From NCBI RefSeq assembly GCF_038396785.1, contig NZ_CP151087.1, positions 2,542,001 to 2,606,000 of the forward strand: a DNA stretch of 64,000 bases, written 5' to 3'. The translations under genes and the position numbers were made by a program. Positions 1 through 11,578 of this stretch are shown here, in pieces (position 1 is the stretch's first letter; the number at the start of each line of letters is the position of its first letter). The notes under the pieces were generated by a model. The model had not been told where the DNA came from. It did not search any database and worked only from the letters and a program-made list of their open reading frames with translations. This DNA comes from Sphingobacterium thalpophilum. GTDB lineage: Bacteria; Bacteroidota; Bacteroidia; Sphingobacteriales; Sphingobacteriaceae.

Positions 1-2903
1 AATTCGATTTTACCATCGTATTTAGAAATGATACTTGAATCAGCAGCAATGTTCGATGCCGTACCACCCACGTGGAATGTACGAAGTGTCAACTGTGTAC
101 CTGGCTCACCAATTGATTGAGCGGCGATAACACCCACAGCTTCACCTAACTGAACACGCTTACCTGACGCCAAGTTACGTCCGTAACAACAAGCACAAAC
201 ACCACGCTTAGACTCACAAGTTAATACCGTACGAATCTCAATTCCTTCGATACCTGCTTTTTCGATAGTTTCGGCAATTTCCTCAGTGATATCTTCATTT
301 GCAGAAACGATCAATTCGTCAGTATCCGGATGAAGAACATCATGCAATGGTGTACGACCCAAAATACGATCGAACAATGGTTCAACAACATCATCATTAT
401 CTTTCAATGCTGTTGTATAAATACCACGTAAACCACCACAATCTTGTTCCACAACGATCATATCTTGCGCTACGTCATGTAAACGACGTGTCAAGTAACC
501 CGCATCCGCTGTTTTCAATGCCGTATCGGCAAGACCTTTACGCGCACCGTGGGTAGAAATAAAGTACTCCAATACGGACAAACCTTCTTTAAAGTTTGAC
601 AAGATCGGGTTTTCGATAATCTCACCACCAGAAGTACCTGATTTTTGAGGTTTCGCCATCAAACCACGCATACCACATAACTGACGGATCTGCTCTTTCG
701 AACCACGGGCTCCAGAATCCAACATCATGTAAACTGAGTTGAATCCTTGGTTATCATTCGAAAGAATATCCATAACGTGTGCCGTCAATCTGTTGTTGAT
801 ACGCGTCCAGATATCGATGATTTGGTTGTAACGTTCGTTGTTTGTAATGAAACCCATGTTATAGTTATTCATTACTTCTTCAACCTCGTTAGTTGCTTGT
901 TGAATCAATTCAGCTTTCGCAGCAGGAATGTTCAAATCTTCCAAGTTGAACGAAAGACCACCTTTGAAGGCCGTTTGATATCCCAATTCTTTCATATCAT
1001 CCAAGAACTGTGCTGCACGGGCCATACCCGTAGTCTTCACAATTTCACCGATGATATTACGCAAAGATTTTTTCGTAAGCAATTCATTGACAAATCCCAT
1101 TTCGTCAGGAACAACTTGGTTGAAGATCACACGACCTACAGTTGTTTCTAATAAGGTATCAACGATGCTACCATCTTTTTGTCTAACTTTTGTTTTTACT
1201 TTAATCCAAGCGTGAAGGTCAATTTGCTTCTCATTTAAAGCGATGATAACCTCTTCAGCCGAATAGAAAGTCATATCTTGACCTCTTACGATGTGATCGC
1301 CAGCAGTTCTACGGCCTTTAGTAATATAGTAAAGACCCAATACCATGTCTTGAGATGGTACTGTGATTGGAGAACCATTCGCAGGGTTTAAGATATTGTG
1401 CGCGCCTAACATTAAGATTTGGGCTTCCAAAACTGCAGCATTACCAAGAGGTAAGTGGACTGCCATCTGGTCACCGTCAAAATCGGCGTTGAACGCTGTA
1501 CACACTAATGGGTGTAATTGAATAGCTTTACCCTCTACCAATGTAGGTTGGAAAGCCTGAATACCCAAACGGTGAAGCGTAGGTGCACGGTTTAGTAATA
1601 CAGGGTGACCTTTCAATACATTTTCAAGGATATCCCATACCACAGGATCTTTACGATCCACAATTTTCTTAGCTGATTTTACTGTTTTTACAATACCACG
1701 CTCGATCATCTTACGGATGATAAACGGTTTGTAAAGTTCTGCAGCCATATCTTTAGGAAGACCACACTCGTGTAATTTCAAGTGAGGACCTACAACAATT
1801 ACCGAACGAGCCGAATAATCCACACGCTTACCTAACAAGTTTTGACGGAAACGACCTTGTTTACCTTTCAAAATATCAGATAAAGACTTCAATGCACGGT
1901 TACCTTCTGTCTTAACAGCGTTCACTTTACGTGAGTTGTCAAACAAAGAGTCTACCGCTTCTTGAAGCATACGTTTTTCGTTACGTAAGATTACTTCAGG
2001 AGCCTTGATTTCGATCAAACGTTTTAGACGGTTGTTACGGATAATCACACGACGATATAAGTCATTCAAATCCGAAGTCGCAAAACGACCACCATCCAAA
2101 GGCACTAAAGGACGTAATTCAGGTGGAATGATTGGAACGATTTTCACAATCATCCATTCTGGACGATTCTCGATATTTTCACGTGAACTACGGAAAGCCT
2201 CAACCACATGAAGGCGTTTTAACGCTTCATTTTTACGTTGTTGAGAAGTTTCGTTAGCAGCTTGGTGACGTAAATCGTATGACAATTGATCCAAATCAAT
2301 ACGTTTCAACAAATCTTCTAACGCCTCAGCACCCATCTTGGCAACGAATTTTTGAGGATCGTTATCGTCTAAATATTGATTTTCTTTTGGTAAGGTATCT
2401 AAAATATCTAAATATTCTTCTTCAGTCAAGAAGTCCATAAAGTTGATACCATCTTCTTCTTTAATACCAGCTTGGATAACCACATAACGTTCGTAGTAAA
2501 TGATCATATCCAATTTCTTGGTAGGAAGTCCCAATAAATAACCAATTTTATTAGGAAGAGAACGGAAGTACCAGATGTGTGCAACAGGAACAACCAAATT
2601 GATGTGTCCCATACGCTCACGACGTACTTTTTTCTCAGTTACTTCAACACCACAACGGTCACATACGATACCTTTATAACGGATACGTTTGTATTTACCA
2701 CAGTGACATTCGTAGTCCTTCACAGGACCAAAAATGCGCTCACAGAATAAACCGTCACGTTCTGGTTTGTAGGTACGATAGTTAATCGTTTCCGGTTTTG
2801 TAACTTCACCACTTGAGCGTTCCAAAATAGTTTCTGGAGAAGCCAAGCTGATCGTAATCGAAGTGAAGTTGCTTTTAATTTTATTATCTTTTTTGTAAGA
2901 CAT
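1..2903 (-). CDS. rpoC: RNA polymerase subunit beta' (partial, C-terminal part beyond the left edge)
   Basis: This encodes the largest catalytic subunit of RNA polymerase. The frame is open from the ATG at 2903 to the window edge, giving about 967 residues of a protein that is usually about 1,420 long in this phylum. It begins [20 protein letters not shown]. The N-terminal zinc-ribbon cysteines are at about residues 66, 68, 81 and 84, and the active-site motif NADFDGDQM, whose aspartates bind Mg2+, lies at about residues 471-479 (bases 1462-1491). The trigger-loop side, with [16 protein letters not shown], lies close to the left edge. It follows rpoB by 71 bp on the same strand and is surely co-transcribed. 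Identity is certain; only the C-terminus is missing. Confidence 0.98.
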   Translation of the reverse strand, partial: MSYKKDNKIKSNFTSITISLASPETILERSSGEVTKPETINYRTYKPERDGLFCERIFGPVKDYECHCGKYKRIRYKGIVCDRCGVEVTEKKVRRERMGHINLVVPVAHIWYFRSLPNKIGYLLGLPTKKLDMIIYYERYVVIQAGIKEEDGINFMDFLTEEEYLDILDTLPKENQYLDDNDPQKFVAKMGAEALEDLLKRIDLDQLSYDLRHQAANETSQQRKNEALKRLHVVEAFRSSRENIENRPEWMIVKIVPIIPPELRPLVPLDGGRFATSDLNDLYRRVIIRNNRLKRLIEIKAPEVILRNEKRMLQEAVDSLFDNSRKVNAVKTEGNRALKSLSDILKGKQGRFRQNLLGKRVDYSARSVIVVGPHLKLHECGLPKDMAAELYKPFIIRKMIERGIVKTVKSAKKIVDRKDPVVWDILENVLKGHPVLLNRAPTLHRLGIQAFQPTLVEGKAIQLHPLVCTAFNADFDGDQMAVHLPLGNAAVLEAQILMLGAHNILNPANGSPITVPSQDMVLGLYYITKGRRTAGDHIVRGQDMTFYSAEEVIIALNEKQIDLHAWIKVKTKVRQKDGSIVDTLLETTVGRVIFNQVVPDEMGFVNELLTKKSLRNIIGEIVKTTGMARAAQFLDDMKELGYQTAFKGGLSFNLEDLNIPAAKAELIQQATNEVEEVMNNYNMGFITNNERYNQIIDIWTRINNRLTAHVMDILSNDNQGFNSVYMMLDSGARGSKEQIRQLCGMRGLMAKPQKSGTSGGEIIENPILSNFKEGLSVLEYFISTHGARKGLADTALKTADAGYLTRRLHDVAQDMIVVEQDCGGLRGIYTTALKDNDDVVEPLFDRILGRTPLHDVLHPDTDELIVSANEDITEEIAETIEKAGIEGIEIRTVLTCESKRGVCACCYGRNLASGKRVQLGEAVGVIAAQSIGEPGTQLTLRTFHVGGTASNIAADSSIISKYDGKIE

Positions 2904-2934
2904 ACTTATTCAAAAGTTAAAGCTTTATAAAGAA

Positions 2935-2961
2935 GCTTTGAAGGACTGAGCCCTTCAAAGC
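2935..2961 (-). terminator. Hairpin between rpoB and rpoC
   Basis: A 10-bp perfect stem (2935-2944 with 2952-2961) and a 7-nt loop lie in the 71-bp gap between the rpoB stop and the rpoC start. No T-run follows it on the minus strand, so it is more likely a processing, stability or partial-attenuation element than a full terminator; rpoC must be read through it. Confidence 0.6.
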
Positions 2962-2974
2962 CCTATTTGCTTAA

Positions 2975-5900
2975 TTAATCCAATGTGATATCTAGACCCA
3001 ATCCACGTAACTCGTGTACCAATACGTTGAACGATTCTGGTACCGATGGTGTCGGAAGGTTGTTACCTTTTACGATTGCCTCGTAAGTTTTGGCACGACC
3101 AACCACGTCATCCGATTTCACAGTCAAGATTTCTTGAAGGATGTTAGACGCACCGAATGCTTCCAATGCCCAAACCTCCATCTCACCGAAACGTTGACCA
3201 CCGAATTGCGCTTTACCACCCAGAGGTTGTTGTGTGATCAATGAGTACGGACCGATTGAACGTGCGTGCATTTTATCATCAACCATGTGACCTAATTTCA
3301 ACATGTAGATTACACCCACTGTCGTCGGTTGATCGAAACGGTCACCTGTCAATCCGTTGTACAAGTATGTACGTCCAGATTTTGGTAGGCCAGCTTTCGC
3401 AACCCAATCTTGTACTTGATCCATTTCAGCACCATCAAAGATAGGTGTAGCAAATTTCACACCCAATTTTTGACCTGCCCAACCCAATACGGTTTCGTAG
3501 ATCTGTCCCAAGTTCATCCGTGAAGGTACCCCTAGTGGGTTCAACACGATATCAACTGGTGTACCATCTTCTAAGAATGGCATATCCTCATCACGTACAA
3601 TACGTGCAACGATACCTTTGTTACCGTGACGACCGGCCATCTTATCCCCTACTTTCAACTTACGTTTTTTAGCAACGTAAACTTTAGCCATCTGCACAAT
3701 TCCTGATGGAAGTTCATCACCGACAGATACTGCGAATTTATCACGTTTGAATGAACCTAACTCTTCATTAATCTTGATATTGTAATTATGAAGAGCCATT
3801 TTGATCAACTCGTTTTTATCTTCGTCAGTTGTCCATCCCATTGGGTTGATGTTGTTGTAATCTAATTCAGCCAGGATTTTTTGCGTAAACTTAGCTCCCT
3901 TAGCAACCAACAACTCTTTATAGACATTGTATACCCCTTGGCTTGTTTTACCATTCACGACAGTGAATAATTTTTCAACCAAACGATCTTTCAATGATTT
4001 AACTGCTCTATCGTGAGCAACCTCTAGTTTCTCTAAAGTTTTACGCTCAACCTCTTTAGACATTTTCTTCGCACGCGAGAATAACTTCGTATCGATAACA
4101 ACACCTTTTAATGATGGTGGAGTTTTCAATGAAGCATCTTTCACGTCACCAGCTTTGTCACCAAAGATTGCACGTAATAATTTCTCTTCTGGAGAAGGAT
4201 CTGACTCACCTTTAGGTGTGATTTTACCAATTAAGATATCACCACCACCCACTTCAGCACCGATACGGATAATACCGTTTTCGTCTAAGTCTTTTGTCGC
4301 TTCTTCAGATACGTTAGGAATATCAGCTGTTAACTCTTCTTCACCACGTTTTGTATCACGAACTTCAAGTTCGAATTCTTCAATGTGAAGAGAAGTAAAC
4401 CAGTCTTCTTTCGCTACACGCTCAGAAATTACGATCGCATCCTCAAAGTTATATCCTTGCCAAGGCATGAATGCTACTTTCAAGTTACGACCTAATGCCA
4501 ATTCACCATTTTCAGTTGCATAACCTTCACATAATACCTGTCCTGGTTCAACTCGTTGACCTTTCTTAACGATAGGTTTCAAGTTCATACATGTATTTTG
4601 GTTGGTTTTCTTGAATTTGATCAATTTATACGTTTTGACATCATCATCGAATGATACAAGACGATCATCGTCGTTTCTGTCGTAACGGATTTTGATTTCA
4701 TCAGCATCTACATATTCTACTACACCATGACCTTCCGCATTGATCAATGTACGTGAATCTTTCGCTACACGACCTTCAAGACCAGTACCTACGATAGGAG
4801 CTTGTGGACGCAATACAGGCACGGCCTGACGTTGCATGTTCGATCCCATCAATGCACGGTTGGCATCATCATGTTCCAAGAAAGGAATTAATGAAGCCGC
4901 AATAGATGTAATTTGGTTTGGAGCAACGTCCATATAATCAAGCATATTAGGCTCGATAATTGGGAAGTCACCCTCATATCTGGCTTTCACTTTCGCATCT
5001 TCGAAATTACCTTTGTCATCATACAAAGCATTCGCTTGTGCGATTGTTTTACCATCTTCATCCTCAGCAGATAAATATACGACTGGCTCGTCAACCACAA
5101 CAACCCCATCTTTTACCTTACGGTAAGGAGTCTCGATAAATCCTAAGTGGTTAATTTTCGCATGTACAGCCAATGAGGAGATCAAACCGATGTTTGGACC
5201 CTCAGGAGTTTCAATTGTACAAAGACGACCGTAGTGTGTATAGTGAACGTCACGAACCTCGAAACCTGCACGCTCACGGGAAAGACCACCTGGACCTAAA
5301 GCTGACAAACGACGCTTGTGCGTAATTTCAGCAAGAGGGTTAGTTTGGTCCATGAACTGAGACAACTGGTTTGTACCAAAGAACGAATTGATTACGGACG
5401 AAAGTGTACGAGCATTAATCAAATCGGTCGGCGTAAACACCTCATTATCACGAATGTTCATACGCTCACGGATTGTACGGGCCATACGAGATAAACCGAC
5501 ACCAAATTGAGCATATAATTGTTCACCTACAGTACGTACACGACGGTTTGACAAGTGGTCAATATCATCTACTTCAGCTTTAGAATTGATCAAATTGATC
5601 AAATACTTCACAATCGCAATGATATCCTCACGGGTTAATACTTTCGTATCATCCGGAGTTCCCAACTTCAACTTACGGTTGATACGGTAACGACCTACAT
5701 CACCTAAATCATAACGTTTGTCAGAGAAGAATAAACGATCGATGATACCACGAGCAGTTTCTTCATCTGGTGGTTCAGCGTTACGCAATTGACGGTAGAT
5801 ATGTTCTACCGCTTCTTTTTCTGAGTTGGACGTATCTTTTTGTAAAGTGTTATATATAATAGAATAGTCCGCATTGTTTGACTCATCGTCTTTCGCTAAG

Positions 5901-6784
5901 ATAATAGACTTAACGCCAGCTTCAATAATCAAATCAATGTGATCTTCTTCTAGAACAGTTTCACGCTCGAGGATAATTTCGTTACGGTCGATAGATACAA
6001 CTTCACCTGTATCCTCATCCACGAAATCTTCTACCCATTTTTTCAATACCCTAGCCGCAAGACGACGACCAACATATTTTTTAAGACCAGATTTACTCAC
6101 TTTTACTTCATCCGCTAAATCGAACAATTCTAAGATATCTTTATCCGAATCGTAACCGATAGCACGCAATAAGGTCGTAACTGGGAATTTCTTTTTACGG
6201 TCGATATAAGCATACATGACGTTGTTTACGTCAGTTGCAAATTCGATCCAAGATCCTTTGAAAGGAATTACCCTTGCAGAATAAAGTTTAGTACCATTTG
6301 TGTGTCTACTTTGACCAAAGAAAACGCCTGGTGAACGGTGTAATTGCGATACGATGACACGCTCTGCACCATTTACCACGAAAGTACCTTTAGGAGTCAT
6401 ATAAGGGATAGTCCCTAAATACACATCCTGAACAATAGTTTCGAAATCTTCGTGTTCTTCATCATTACAAGATAACTTTAACTTAGCCTTTAAAGGAACG
6501 CTATAAGTCAAGCCGCGCTCGATACACTCTTGGATATCATAACGTGGTGGATCAATGAAATAATCCAAAAACTCTAGCACAAAAATGTTTCTTGAATCAG
6601 AAATAGGGAAGTTTTCCGAGAATACCTTGAACAGCCCTTCCTGATGGCGGTTGTCAGAAGTAGTTTCTAATTGAAAAAACTCCTTGAAAGATTCCAATTG
6701 CACATCTAAGAAATCTGGATATTCCAATACTTTCTTACTTGTCGCAAAGTTTATTCTTTCTTGTTGAATATTATTGTTTGCCAA
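2975..6784 (-). CDS. rpoB: RNA polymerase subunit beta
   Basis: This is the second large catalytic subunit of RNA polymerase, 1,269 residues from the start chosen here. Visible family blocks include [11 protein letters not shown], the rifampicin-region segment [17 protein letters not shown] followed by [20 protein letters not shown] in the catalytic region, and the C-terminal [20 protein letters not shown]. The open frame extends upstream to an ATG at 6871, but those 29 residues ([12 protein letters not shown]...) do not look like RpoB. Family similarity begins at [17 protein letters not shown], so I place the start at the TTG codon at 6784. The upstream ATG cannot be excluded. The gene sits between rplL and rpoC as usual. 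Confidence 0.97.
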   Translation of the reverse strand: MANNNIQQERINFATSKKVLEYPDFLDVQLESFKEFFQLETTSDNRHQEGLFKVFSENFPISDSRNIFVLEFLDYFIDPPRYDIQECIERGLTYSVPLKAKLKLSCNDEEHEDFETIVQDVYLGTIPYMTPKGTFVVNGAERVIVSQLHRSPGVFFGQSRHTNGTKLYSARVIPFKGSWIEFATDVNNVMYAYIDRKKKFPVTTLLRAIGYDSDKDILELFDLADEVKVSKSGLKKYVGRRLAARVLKKWVEDFVDEDTGEVVSIDRNEIILERETVLEEDHIDLIIEAGVKSIILAKDDESNNADYSIIYNTLQKDTSNSEKEAVEHIYRQLRNAEPPDEETARGIIDRLFFSDKRYDLGDVGRYRINRKLKLGTPDDTKVLTREDIIAIVKYLINLINSKAEVDDIDHLSNRRVRTVGEQLYAQFGVGLSRMARTIRERMNIRDNEVFTPTDLINARTLSSVINSFFGTNQLSQFMDQTNPLAEITHKRRLSALGPGGLSRERAGFEVRDVHYTHYGRLCTIETPEGPNIGLISSLAVHAKINHLGFIETPYRKVKDGVVVVDEPVVYLSAEDEDGKTIAQANALYDDKGNFEDAKVKARYEGDFPIIEPNMLDYMDVAPNQITSIAASLIPFLEHDDANRALMGSNMQRQAVPVLRPQAPIVGTGLEGRVAKDSRTLINAEGHGVVEYVDADEIKIRYDRNDDDRLVSFDDDVKTYKLIKFKKTNQNTCMNLKPIVKKGQRVEPGQVLCEGYATENGELALGRNLKVAFMPWQGYNFEDAIVISERVAKEDWFTSLHIEEFELEVRDTKRGEEELTADIPNVSEEATKDLDENGIIRIGAEVGGGDILIGKITPKGESDPSPEEKLLRAIFGDKAGDVKDASLKTPPSLKGVVIDTKLFSRAKKMSKEVERKTLEKLEVAHDRAVKSLKDRLVEKLFTVVNGKTSQGVYNVYKELLVAKGAKFTQKILAELDYNNINPMGWTTDEDKNELIKMALHNYNIKINEELGSFKRDKFAVSVGDELPSGIVQMAKVYVAKKRKLKVGDKMAGRHGNKGIVARIVRDEDMPFLEDGTPVDIVLNPLGVPSRMNLGQIYETVLGWAGQKLGVKFATPIFDGAEMDQVQDWVAKAGLPKSGRTYLYNGLTGDRFDQPTTVGVIYMLKLGHMVDDKMHARSIGPYSLITQQPLGGKAQFGGQRFGEMEVWALEAFGASNILQEILTVKSDDVVGRAKTYEAIVKGNNLPTPSVPESFNVLVHELRGLGLDITLD

Positions 6785-6896
6785 GGGAATATGAATTTTA
6801 GTTTTAAAAAAACTGCGCTTACACTTATGCTGTAAACCACCTTTCCACTGTGCCCAGCATATACACAGCATAGTGGCGTATTGATATAAATAGGAA

Positions 6897-6926
6897 TAGA
6901 CTCTGACGAAAAATCGTCAGAGTCTA
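6897..6926 (-). terminator. Attenuator-like hairpin between rplL and rpoB
   Basis: A 13-bp perfect stem with an AAAA loop (6897-6909, loop 6910-6913, 6914-6926) lies 26 bp after the rplL stop. There is no long T-run on the exit side. Its position matches the rplL-rpoB attenuator/processing site known from other bacteria, which lowers polymerase subunit output relative to L7/L12. The function here is inferred from position and structure. Confidence 0.7.
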
Positions 6927-6952
6927 AACCTTTTCGGGCTAATTAGTTGAGA

Positions 6953-7330
6953 TTATTTAATCTCAACAACAGCACCAGCTTCTTCTAATTGTTTTTTCAA
7001 AGCTTCTGCTTCGTCTTTAGATACACCAGCTTTTAATTCTTTAGGTGCTCCGTCAACTAAATCTTTAGCTTCTTTCAAGCCTAATCCAGCTAAATCTTTA
7101 ACCAATTTAACTACAGCTAATTTTTGACCACCAGCTTCTTTCAAGATAACGTCAAATGAAGTTTTCTCTTCTGCAGCAGCAGCACCACCTTCAGCTGGAG
7201 CAGCAGCTACAGCAACAGCAGCAGCAGCAGGCTCGATGCCATACTCGTCTTTTAAGATATCAGCTAATTCTTTAACTTCTTTTACTGTTAAGTTAACTAA
7301 CTGTTCAGCAAGTTGTTTTAAATCTGCCAT
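6953..7330 (-). CDS. rplL: 50S ribosomal protein L7/L12
   Basis: This is the acidic stalk protein of the large ribosomal subunit, which recruits translation factors. It has 125 residues, the normal length. The N-terminal dimerisation helices ([20 protein letters not shown]) are followed by an Ala/Gly-rich hinge at about residues 34-55. The conserved C-terminal domain contains EKTSFDVIL and [17 protein letters not shown]. It lies 78 bp downstream of rplJ, and its product binds the product of that gene. A strong hairpin after it separates it from rpoB. Confidence 0.98.
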   Translation of the reverse strand: MADLKQLAEQLVNLTVKEVKELADILKDEYGIEPAAAAVAVAAAPAEGGAAAAEEKTSFDVILKEAGGQKLAVVKLVKDLAGLGLKEAKDLVDGAPKELKAGVSKDEAEALKKQLEEAGAVVEIK

Positions 7331-7408
7331 TTTATTTTGAATTTTTGAATGTACTTTATAAAAATTGTTAATTAAATTGTAACGAATGTTTCTGTTCTAG
7401 AGGATTCG

Positions 7409-7927
7409 TTAACCTCTTTCTTCTAAAGCTTTTACTAAGCCAGCAACAGTATTTCCTCCAGATTGAAGAGCTGAAATAACATTTTTCGCAGGCGATTGCA
7501 ATGCAGCGATAACATCAGCGATAAGTTCGTTTTTAGATTTAAGATTAACTAATGCAGTTAATTGATTATCTCCAACGAATGCAGTTTGCTCAATGTAAGC
7601 AGCTTTCAATACTGGTTTGTCACCAGCTTTGCGAAGCTCTTTGATCAATTTTGCAGGTGCATTTGCAACTTCAGAAAATAACATTGTAGAAGCACCTTTT
7701 AGTGTGCCAAAAATATCTTCTTCGTCAACACCAGCTTCGATCAATGCTTTTTTGATCAACGTGTTTTTTACCGCTTTAATTTCGATACCTTGCTCGAAAC
7801 ATTTGCGACGGATGCCATTTATTTTTTCAACTGTTAAATCAGCAGTATCGGCAATGTAAAAGTTACCGTAAGATTTAATCTGTTCGGCTAAAGCTAGAAC
7901 AATTTCTTGTTTTTCTTCTTTTCTCAT
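7409..7927 (-). CDS. rplJ: 50S ribosomal protein L10
   Basis: L10 anchors L7/L12 dimers to the ribosomal stalk. It has 172 residues and begins MRKEEKQEIVLALAEQIKSY. The region VKNTLIKKALIEAG is typical of the rRNA-binding globular domain, and the C-terminal helix VAGLVKALEERG is the L7/L12-docking part. The start lies 2 bp after the rplA stop, so the two are tightly coupled. This leaves no room for a separate L10 operator leader directly upstream of rplJ. Confidence 0.98.
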   Translation of the reverse strand: MRKEEKQEIVLALAEQIKSYGNFYIADTADLTVEKINGIRRKCFEQGIEIKAVKNTLIKKALIEAGVDEEDIFGTLKGASTMLFSEVANAPAKLIKELRKAGDKPVLKAAYIEQTAFVGDNQLTALVNLKSKNELIADVIAALQSPAKNVISALQSGGNTVAGLVKALEERG

Positions 7928-7929
7928 GA

Positions 7930-8628
7930 TTAAATACCCGCTACTGATTTAGTCTCAATATGAATACTAGGACTCATAGTTGAGGAAATGTGAATACTTT
8001 TAAAGTAAGTTCCTTTAGCTGCAGATGGTTTCAAACGAGCTAGAGTTTGTAATACCTCTAGTGCGTTATCATATATCTTATCTGCATCGAACGACGCTTT
8101 ACCAATAGAAGTATGGATGATACCGGTTTTGTCAACTTTGAAATCGATCTTACCACCTTTTACATCTGTTACAGCTTTACCAACTTCTGTTGTAACTGTA
8201 CCAGTTTTAGGGTTAGGCATCAAGTTTCTTGGACCTAAAATACGACCCAATTTACCAACTTTAGCCATAACACTAGGCATAGTAATAATGATATCAACGT
8301 CAGTCCAACCACCTTCAATTTTGCTGATGTAATCATCTAAACCTACGTAGTCTGCACCTGCCGTTTTAGCTTCTTCTTCCTTATCAGGAGTACATAAAAC
8401 TAAAACACGAACAGTTTTACCAGTACCGTGAGGTAATGTTGCAATACCACGAACCATTTGATTTGCTTTACGAGGATCTACGCCCAAACGAACGTCGATA
8501 TCCACAGAAGCATCAAATTTGGTCAATGAGATTTCTTTAACTAAAGCCGAAGCTTCTTTTAAAGAGTATGCTTTACCAGCTTCAATTTTGGATAGTGCCG
8601 CTTTTTGATTTTTTGTTAATCTAGCCAC
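7930..8628 (-). CDS. rplA: 50S ribosomal protein L1
   Basis: L1 forms the mobile L1 stalk of the large subunit and, in many bacteria, represses its own operon by binding the mRNA leader. It has 232 residues. The diagnostic block [19 protein letters not shown] is present at about residues 129-147, and [11 protein letters not shown] near the N-terminus is typical. It lies 22 bp downstream of rplK. I did not find a convincing L1-binding structure in the rplK leader by eye. Confidence 0.98.
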   Translation of the reverse strand: MARLTKNQKAALSKIEAGKAYSLKEASALVKEISLTKFDASVDIDVRLGVDPRKANQMVRGIATLPHGTGKTVRVLVLCTPDKEEEAKTAGADYVGLDDYISKIEGGWTDVDIIITMPSVMAKVGKLGRILGPRNLMPNPKTGTVTTEVGKAVTDVKGGKIDFKVDKTGIIHTSIGKASFDADKIYDNALEVLQTLARLKPSAAKGTYFKSIHISSTMSPSIHIETKSVAGI

Positions 8629-8650
8629 TTTTCTTAAATTGATTTCTTAA

Positions 8651-9094
8651 TTAATTGTTCCAAGGAGCATTACCTGATACAGTAATACCCATACTACGTG
8701 CTGTACCAGCTACCATTCTCATAGCAGCCTCTACAGTAAATGCATTTAAATCAGGCATTTTATCTTTAGCGATTGTCTCAACTTGTTCCCAAGTGATAGC
8801 CGCAACTTTTTTACGGTTAGGCTCGCCAGATCCACTTTTCAATTTCGCAGCGTCTTTCAACTGAACCGCTACCGGTGGAGTCTTGATGATAAAATCAAAT
8901 GATTTATCAGCGTAAACTGTAATGACAACAGGCAATACTTGACCTGGTTTGTCTTGCGTACGAGCGTTAAACTGCTTACAGAAATCCATAATATTCACAC
9001 CTTTAGCACCTAATGCAGGTCCTACTGGAGGTGAAGGATTCGCAGCTCCGCCCTTAACTTGTAATTTTACTAACGCACTGACTTCTTTTGCCAT
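8651..9094 (-). CDS. rplK: 50S ribosomal protein L11
   Basis: L11 is part of the GTPase-associated centre of the large subunit. It has 147 residues. The N-terminal block [20 protein letters not shown] is the standard proline-rich start of L11, and the C-terminal rRNA-binding domain ends with [13 protein letters not shown]. It is the first gene of the rplKAJL-rpoBC unit here, with its own recognisable promoter 97 bp upstream. An S41 peptidase gene separates it from nusG. Confidence 0.98.
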   Translation of the reverse strand: MAKEVSALVKLQVKGGAANPSPPVGPALGAKGVNIMDFCKQFNARTQDKPGQVLPVVITVYADKSFDFIIKTPPVAVQLKDAAKLKSGSGEPNRKKVAAITWEQVETIAKDKMPDLNAFTVEAAMRMVAGTARSMGITVSGNAPWNN

Positions 9095-9190
9095 TTTGTT
9101 TTGAATTTAATTTTGTTAAATGTCTGTTAGTAAGTTGGAAGCAAATAACGTAACATTCATCGATCGGGACGTAACACCCCAACCGAGGTG

Positions 9191-9221
9191 CAAAGTTAAT
9201 AAGAAGATTTGAATCCTGCAA
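9191..9221 (-). promoter_or_regulatory. Bacteroidota-type promoter of the rplK operon
   Basis: On the minus strand this reads TTG-N20-TAACTTTG, a full match to the phylum's -33/-7 consensus TTG...TAnnTTTG. The -7 element is at 9191-9198 and the -33 element at 9219-9221. Transcription should start near 9184, leaving a leader of about 90 nt before rplK. The rest of the 265-bp gap (9222-9359) shows nothing I recognise. Confidence 0.75.
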
Positions 9222-9359
9222 GTATCTAACTTTTAATTTTTCAGGAATTTATACTTTTTTTATATAGTTGCCGAGATCGCACATCTTCCTACAAAAAATC
9301 TTGACACTTCTTTAGATATTAACACTAGAATTATCGGATTAAACAAATTCACATCAGTT

Positions 9360-10943
9360 CTATTGAACTTTAATAGACTTCAGCACCTTATCCAATACCG
9401 GATCTTTCCCCTTGATAACATCATCAACACTGCGTACGACTGGAACATCAGGCATAACACCCCGCCCCGCTTCGTTTACTTGATAATAAGGTTTGACATC
9501 CATTAAGCCGAAACGCCAACGCAGATGGGAGTTTGGCAGTTTCAGTACAGGAAGAACTCCCGCAACCGTACCGCTAGCTGCACCACCAGTTTCCTCGCCC
9601 ACAAACACAGCCCGCTTCCCAACTTTTAAATTTGTAGCAATTAAACTCGCGGCAGAAAATGTCCCGCCATCAATCAATACAAATAAATCACCGCGATAGC
9701 GATTGCCTTTTGATTTTTCACTTTTACTCCCTGTAAGGTGGGTATAATTTCTCCCATCTTTGGAAAAGGTCTTTGTCCAGGATACAACCGCACTAGGTAT
9801 GATAAATGGCGATAAAACGGGATAAGACCAGCCCGGCAATCCTTTTATCTGATAGAACGGCAACTTGAATTTTGAATTGATTACTGCTGGCTGAACAAAT
9901 TGGTATTTATCCTCCTCTACCAGATAACTATACAGCTCCTTCACATCGAATAAGCGTCCGCCCAAATTGCCACGAAGATCCAAGATCAGGTATTGTACCG
10001 AATTAAGCTCCAGCCGATCAAAAATCCTTCTGTAAGCTTCCTTTGGACGTCCATAGGAAAAGTCTGCCACCTTCAACAAAGCAATACTACTGTCGCCTTT
10101 GACAGGGAAAGAGAGCTGTTTACTCATTCTTTTTAGATTGGCATTATAACCAAAGATTTTACGCTGCTTTTTTAGATCACTTTTCTTCTGATCAGGCTGG
10201 CGCACTTTTTTCACAGCTGTGGTCGTTATCCCTGACTTAGCCTTTGTATCGACACTGTCAAACCTTCTGACAACAATCCGCTCATATGTACTATCGGCCC
10301 GAGAGAACAAAACCGAGATAGAATCTTTATACCCCAGTTCCAATTGGTAAAACCGAGGCAATAAACGCTCAAAAGCCTGATCTATAAATGTCGTATTATA
10401 GCCGTCCGACGTAAAGGTCGGACGATATTTTGTATATAGATTTTGCGGTTGTATGCCTTCAATGGCAAGAATTTTAGAGCCTAGGACCAAGCTTGAATCT
10501 AACGTCCCATTTTTTGAGAGATAGAGTGTATTTTCCTGCCAATGGAAACCCAGCTGTGAAAAGGGACCCTTACTTTTTTGATAACGGACTTTATCCTTAC
10601 CTTTTGGATCAAATTTGGAAATAAGAGGACTCAGCGTCATATGCCCCTGCCGAACTTGAGCCAGTACAGATGCTAATTCCAGCTGAAATTGGTTGGGCAA
10701 TAAGGGTTGACGGATCGCAGCACGAAGGCTATCAAACTTAGTCTTTAACTGATTTTCCCGCACATACAGAAACAGGTCTGGATGCATTTTCCATAAGTTA
10801 TGCTCAACATAGTTGATATCTTGCTGCATAGCTTCCACTGACAGGGGAGTTTCAATAAATCGATTGTACTTCTCGACATTTGCACAGCTTAATAATGTCA
10901 GCACATACACCAATACGAATAGATAAATAGTTGGCCTTTTCAT
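9360..10943 (-). CDS. S41-family peptidase lipoprotein inserted in the nusG-rplK cluster
   Basis: This is a predicted serine peptidase of family S41 (C-terminal-processing/tricorn-like), exported and lipid-anchored. I chose the ATG at 10943 rather than the upstream one at 10973 because it gives a clean lipoprotein signal, MKRPTIYLFVLVYVLTLLSC, with the lipobox cysteine at residue 20 (527 residues in total). The S41 core is visible: VQYLILDLRGNLGG, then IDGGTFSAAS with the likely nucleophile serine at about residue 430, then GEETGGAASG. The N-terminal 200 residues are family-like but without a PDZ domain I can identify. It lies between the nusG terminator and the rplK promoter, so it is probably transcribed on its own. 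Its substrate is unknown. Confidence 0.85.
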   Translation of the reverse strand: MKRPTIYLFVLVYVLTLLSCANVEKYNRFIETPLSVEAMQQDINYVEHNLWKMHPDLFLYVRENQLKTKFDSLRAAIRQPLLPNQFQLELASVLAQVRQGHMTLSPLISKFDPKGKDKVRYQKSKGPFSQLGFHWQENTLYLSKNGTLDSSLVLGSKILAIEGIQPQNLYTKYRPTFTSDGYNTTFIDQAFERLLPRFYQLELGYKDSISVLFSRADSTYERIVVRRFDSVDTKAKSGITTTAVKKVRQPDQKKSDLKKQRKIFGYNANLKRMSKQLSFPVKGDSSIALLKVADFSYGRPKEAYRRIFDRLELNSVQYLILDLRGNLGGRLFDVKELYSYLVEEDKYQFVQPAVINSKFKLPFYQIKGLPGWSYPVLSPFIIPSAVVSWTKTFSKDGRNYTHLTGSKSEKSKGNRYRGDLFVLIDGGTFSAASLIATNLKVGKRAVFVGEETGGAASGTVAGVLPVLKLPNSHLRWRFGLMDVKPYYQVNEAGRGVMPDVPVVRSVDDVIKGKDPVLDKVLKSIKVQ

Positions 10944-10960
10944 TTGTAGTAAGATACAAA

Positions 10961-10991
10961 AAAAGCCTTTCAATTTTCATGAAAAGCTTTT
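10961..10991 (-). terminator. Intrinsic terminator after nusG
   Basis: A 12-bp stem with one mismatch (10961-10972 with 10980-10991) has a 7-nt loop and is followed on the minus strand by a run of T. It lies 22 bp past the nusG stop and just upstream of the S41 gene. It therefore separates secE-nusG from the ribosomal-protein operon. Confidence 0.75.
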
Positions 10992-11012
10992 CTCTATCGT
11001 TAATTACTAATC

Positions 11013-11558
11013 TTATTCTTTTTCTACTTGCATGTAGTTTAGTTCAAGTGGCGTCTTACGACCGAAGACTTTCACCATCACGATTAATTTCTTTTTATCT
11101 TCGTGAACCTCTTCGATTTCTCCGGTAAATCCGTTGAAAGGACCATCGTTTACTTTCACTGTTTCACCCACATAGTAAGGAACGTTAATGGTTTCACCTT
11201 GCTCGGCCATTTCATCCACTTTACCTAGGATACGATTTACTTCTGCTTGGCGTAAAGGGACCGCGTTACCGGCTTTATCTCCCAAGAAACCAATTACACT
11301 ATTGATATTTTTGATGATGTGCTCTAACTCACCGTCAAGAGCTGCTTCTAATAATACATAACCAGGATAGTAGTTACGCTCTTTAGCAACTTTCTTACCA
11401 TCGCGCATCAAGTAGTATTTTTCCATTGGAATCAACACTTGAGGAATCAAGTGTTCAATACCTAAACGGCTAACTTCGGCATCAATATATTGCTTTACTT
11501 TCTTTTCTTTACCACTTACAGCACGAACTACGTACCACTTTAAACCTTGATCTGCCAT
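11013..11558 (-). CDS. nusG: Transcription termination/antitermination factor NusG
   Basis: NusG binds RNA polymerase and links it to Rho or the ribosome. It has 181 residues. The NGN domain begins LKWYVVRAVSGKEKKVKQYI and contains YYPGYVLLEA. The C-terminal KOW domain contains VKVNDGPFNGFTGEIEEV at about residues 131-148. It lies 20 bp downstream of secE and ends at an intrinsic terminator. Length and layout are normal. Confidence 0.97.
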   Translation of the reverse strand: MADQGLKWYVVRAVSGKEKKVKQYIDAEVSRLGIEHLIPQVLIPMEKYYLMRDGKKVAKERNYYPGYVLLEAALDGELEHIIKNINSVIGFLGDKAGNAVPLRQAEVNRILGKVDEMAEQGETINVPYYVGETVKVNDGPFNGFTGEIEEVHEDKKKLIVMVKVFGRKTPLELNYMQVEKE

Positions 11559-11578
11559 AAATAAATACGATTGAAAAA

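Noticed and set aside
299..2211. Plus-strand open frames opposite rpoC
   Set aside because: They are shadows of the rpoC coding sequence on the other strand with no family similarity.
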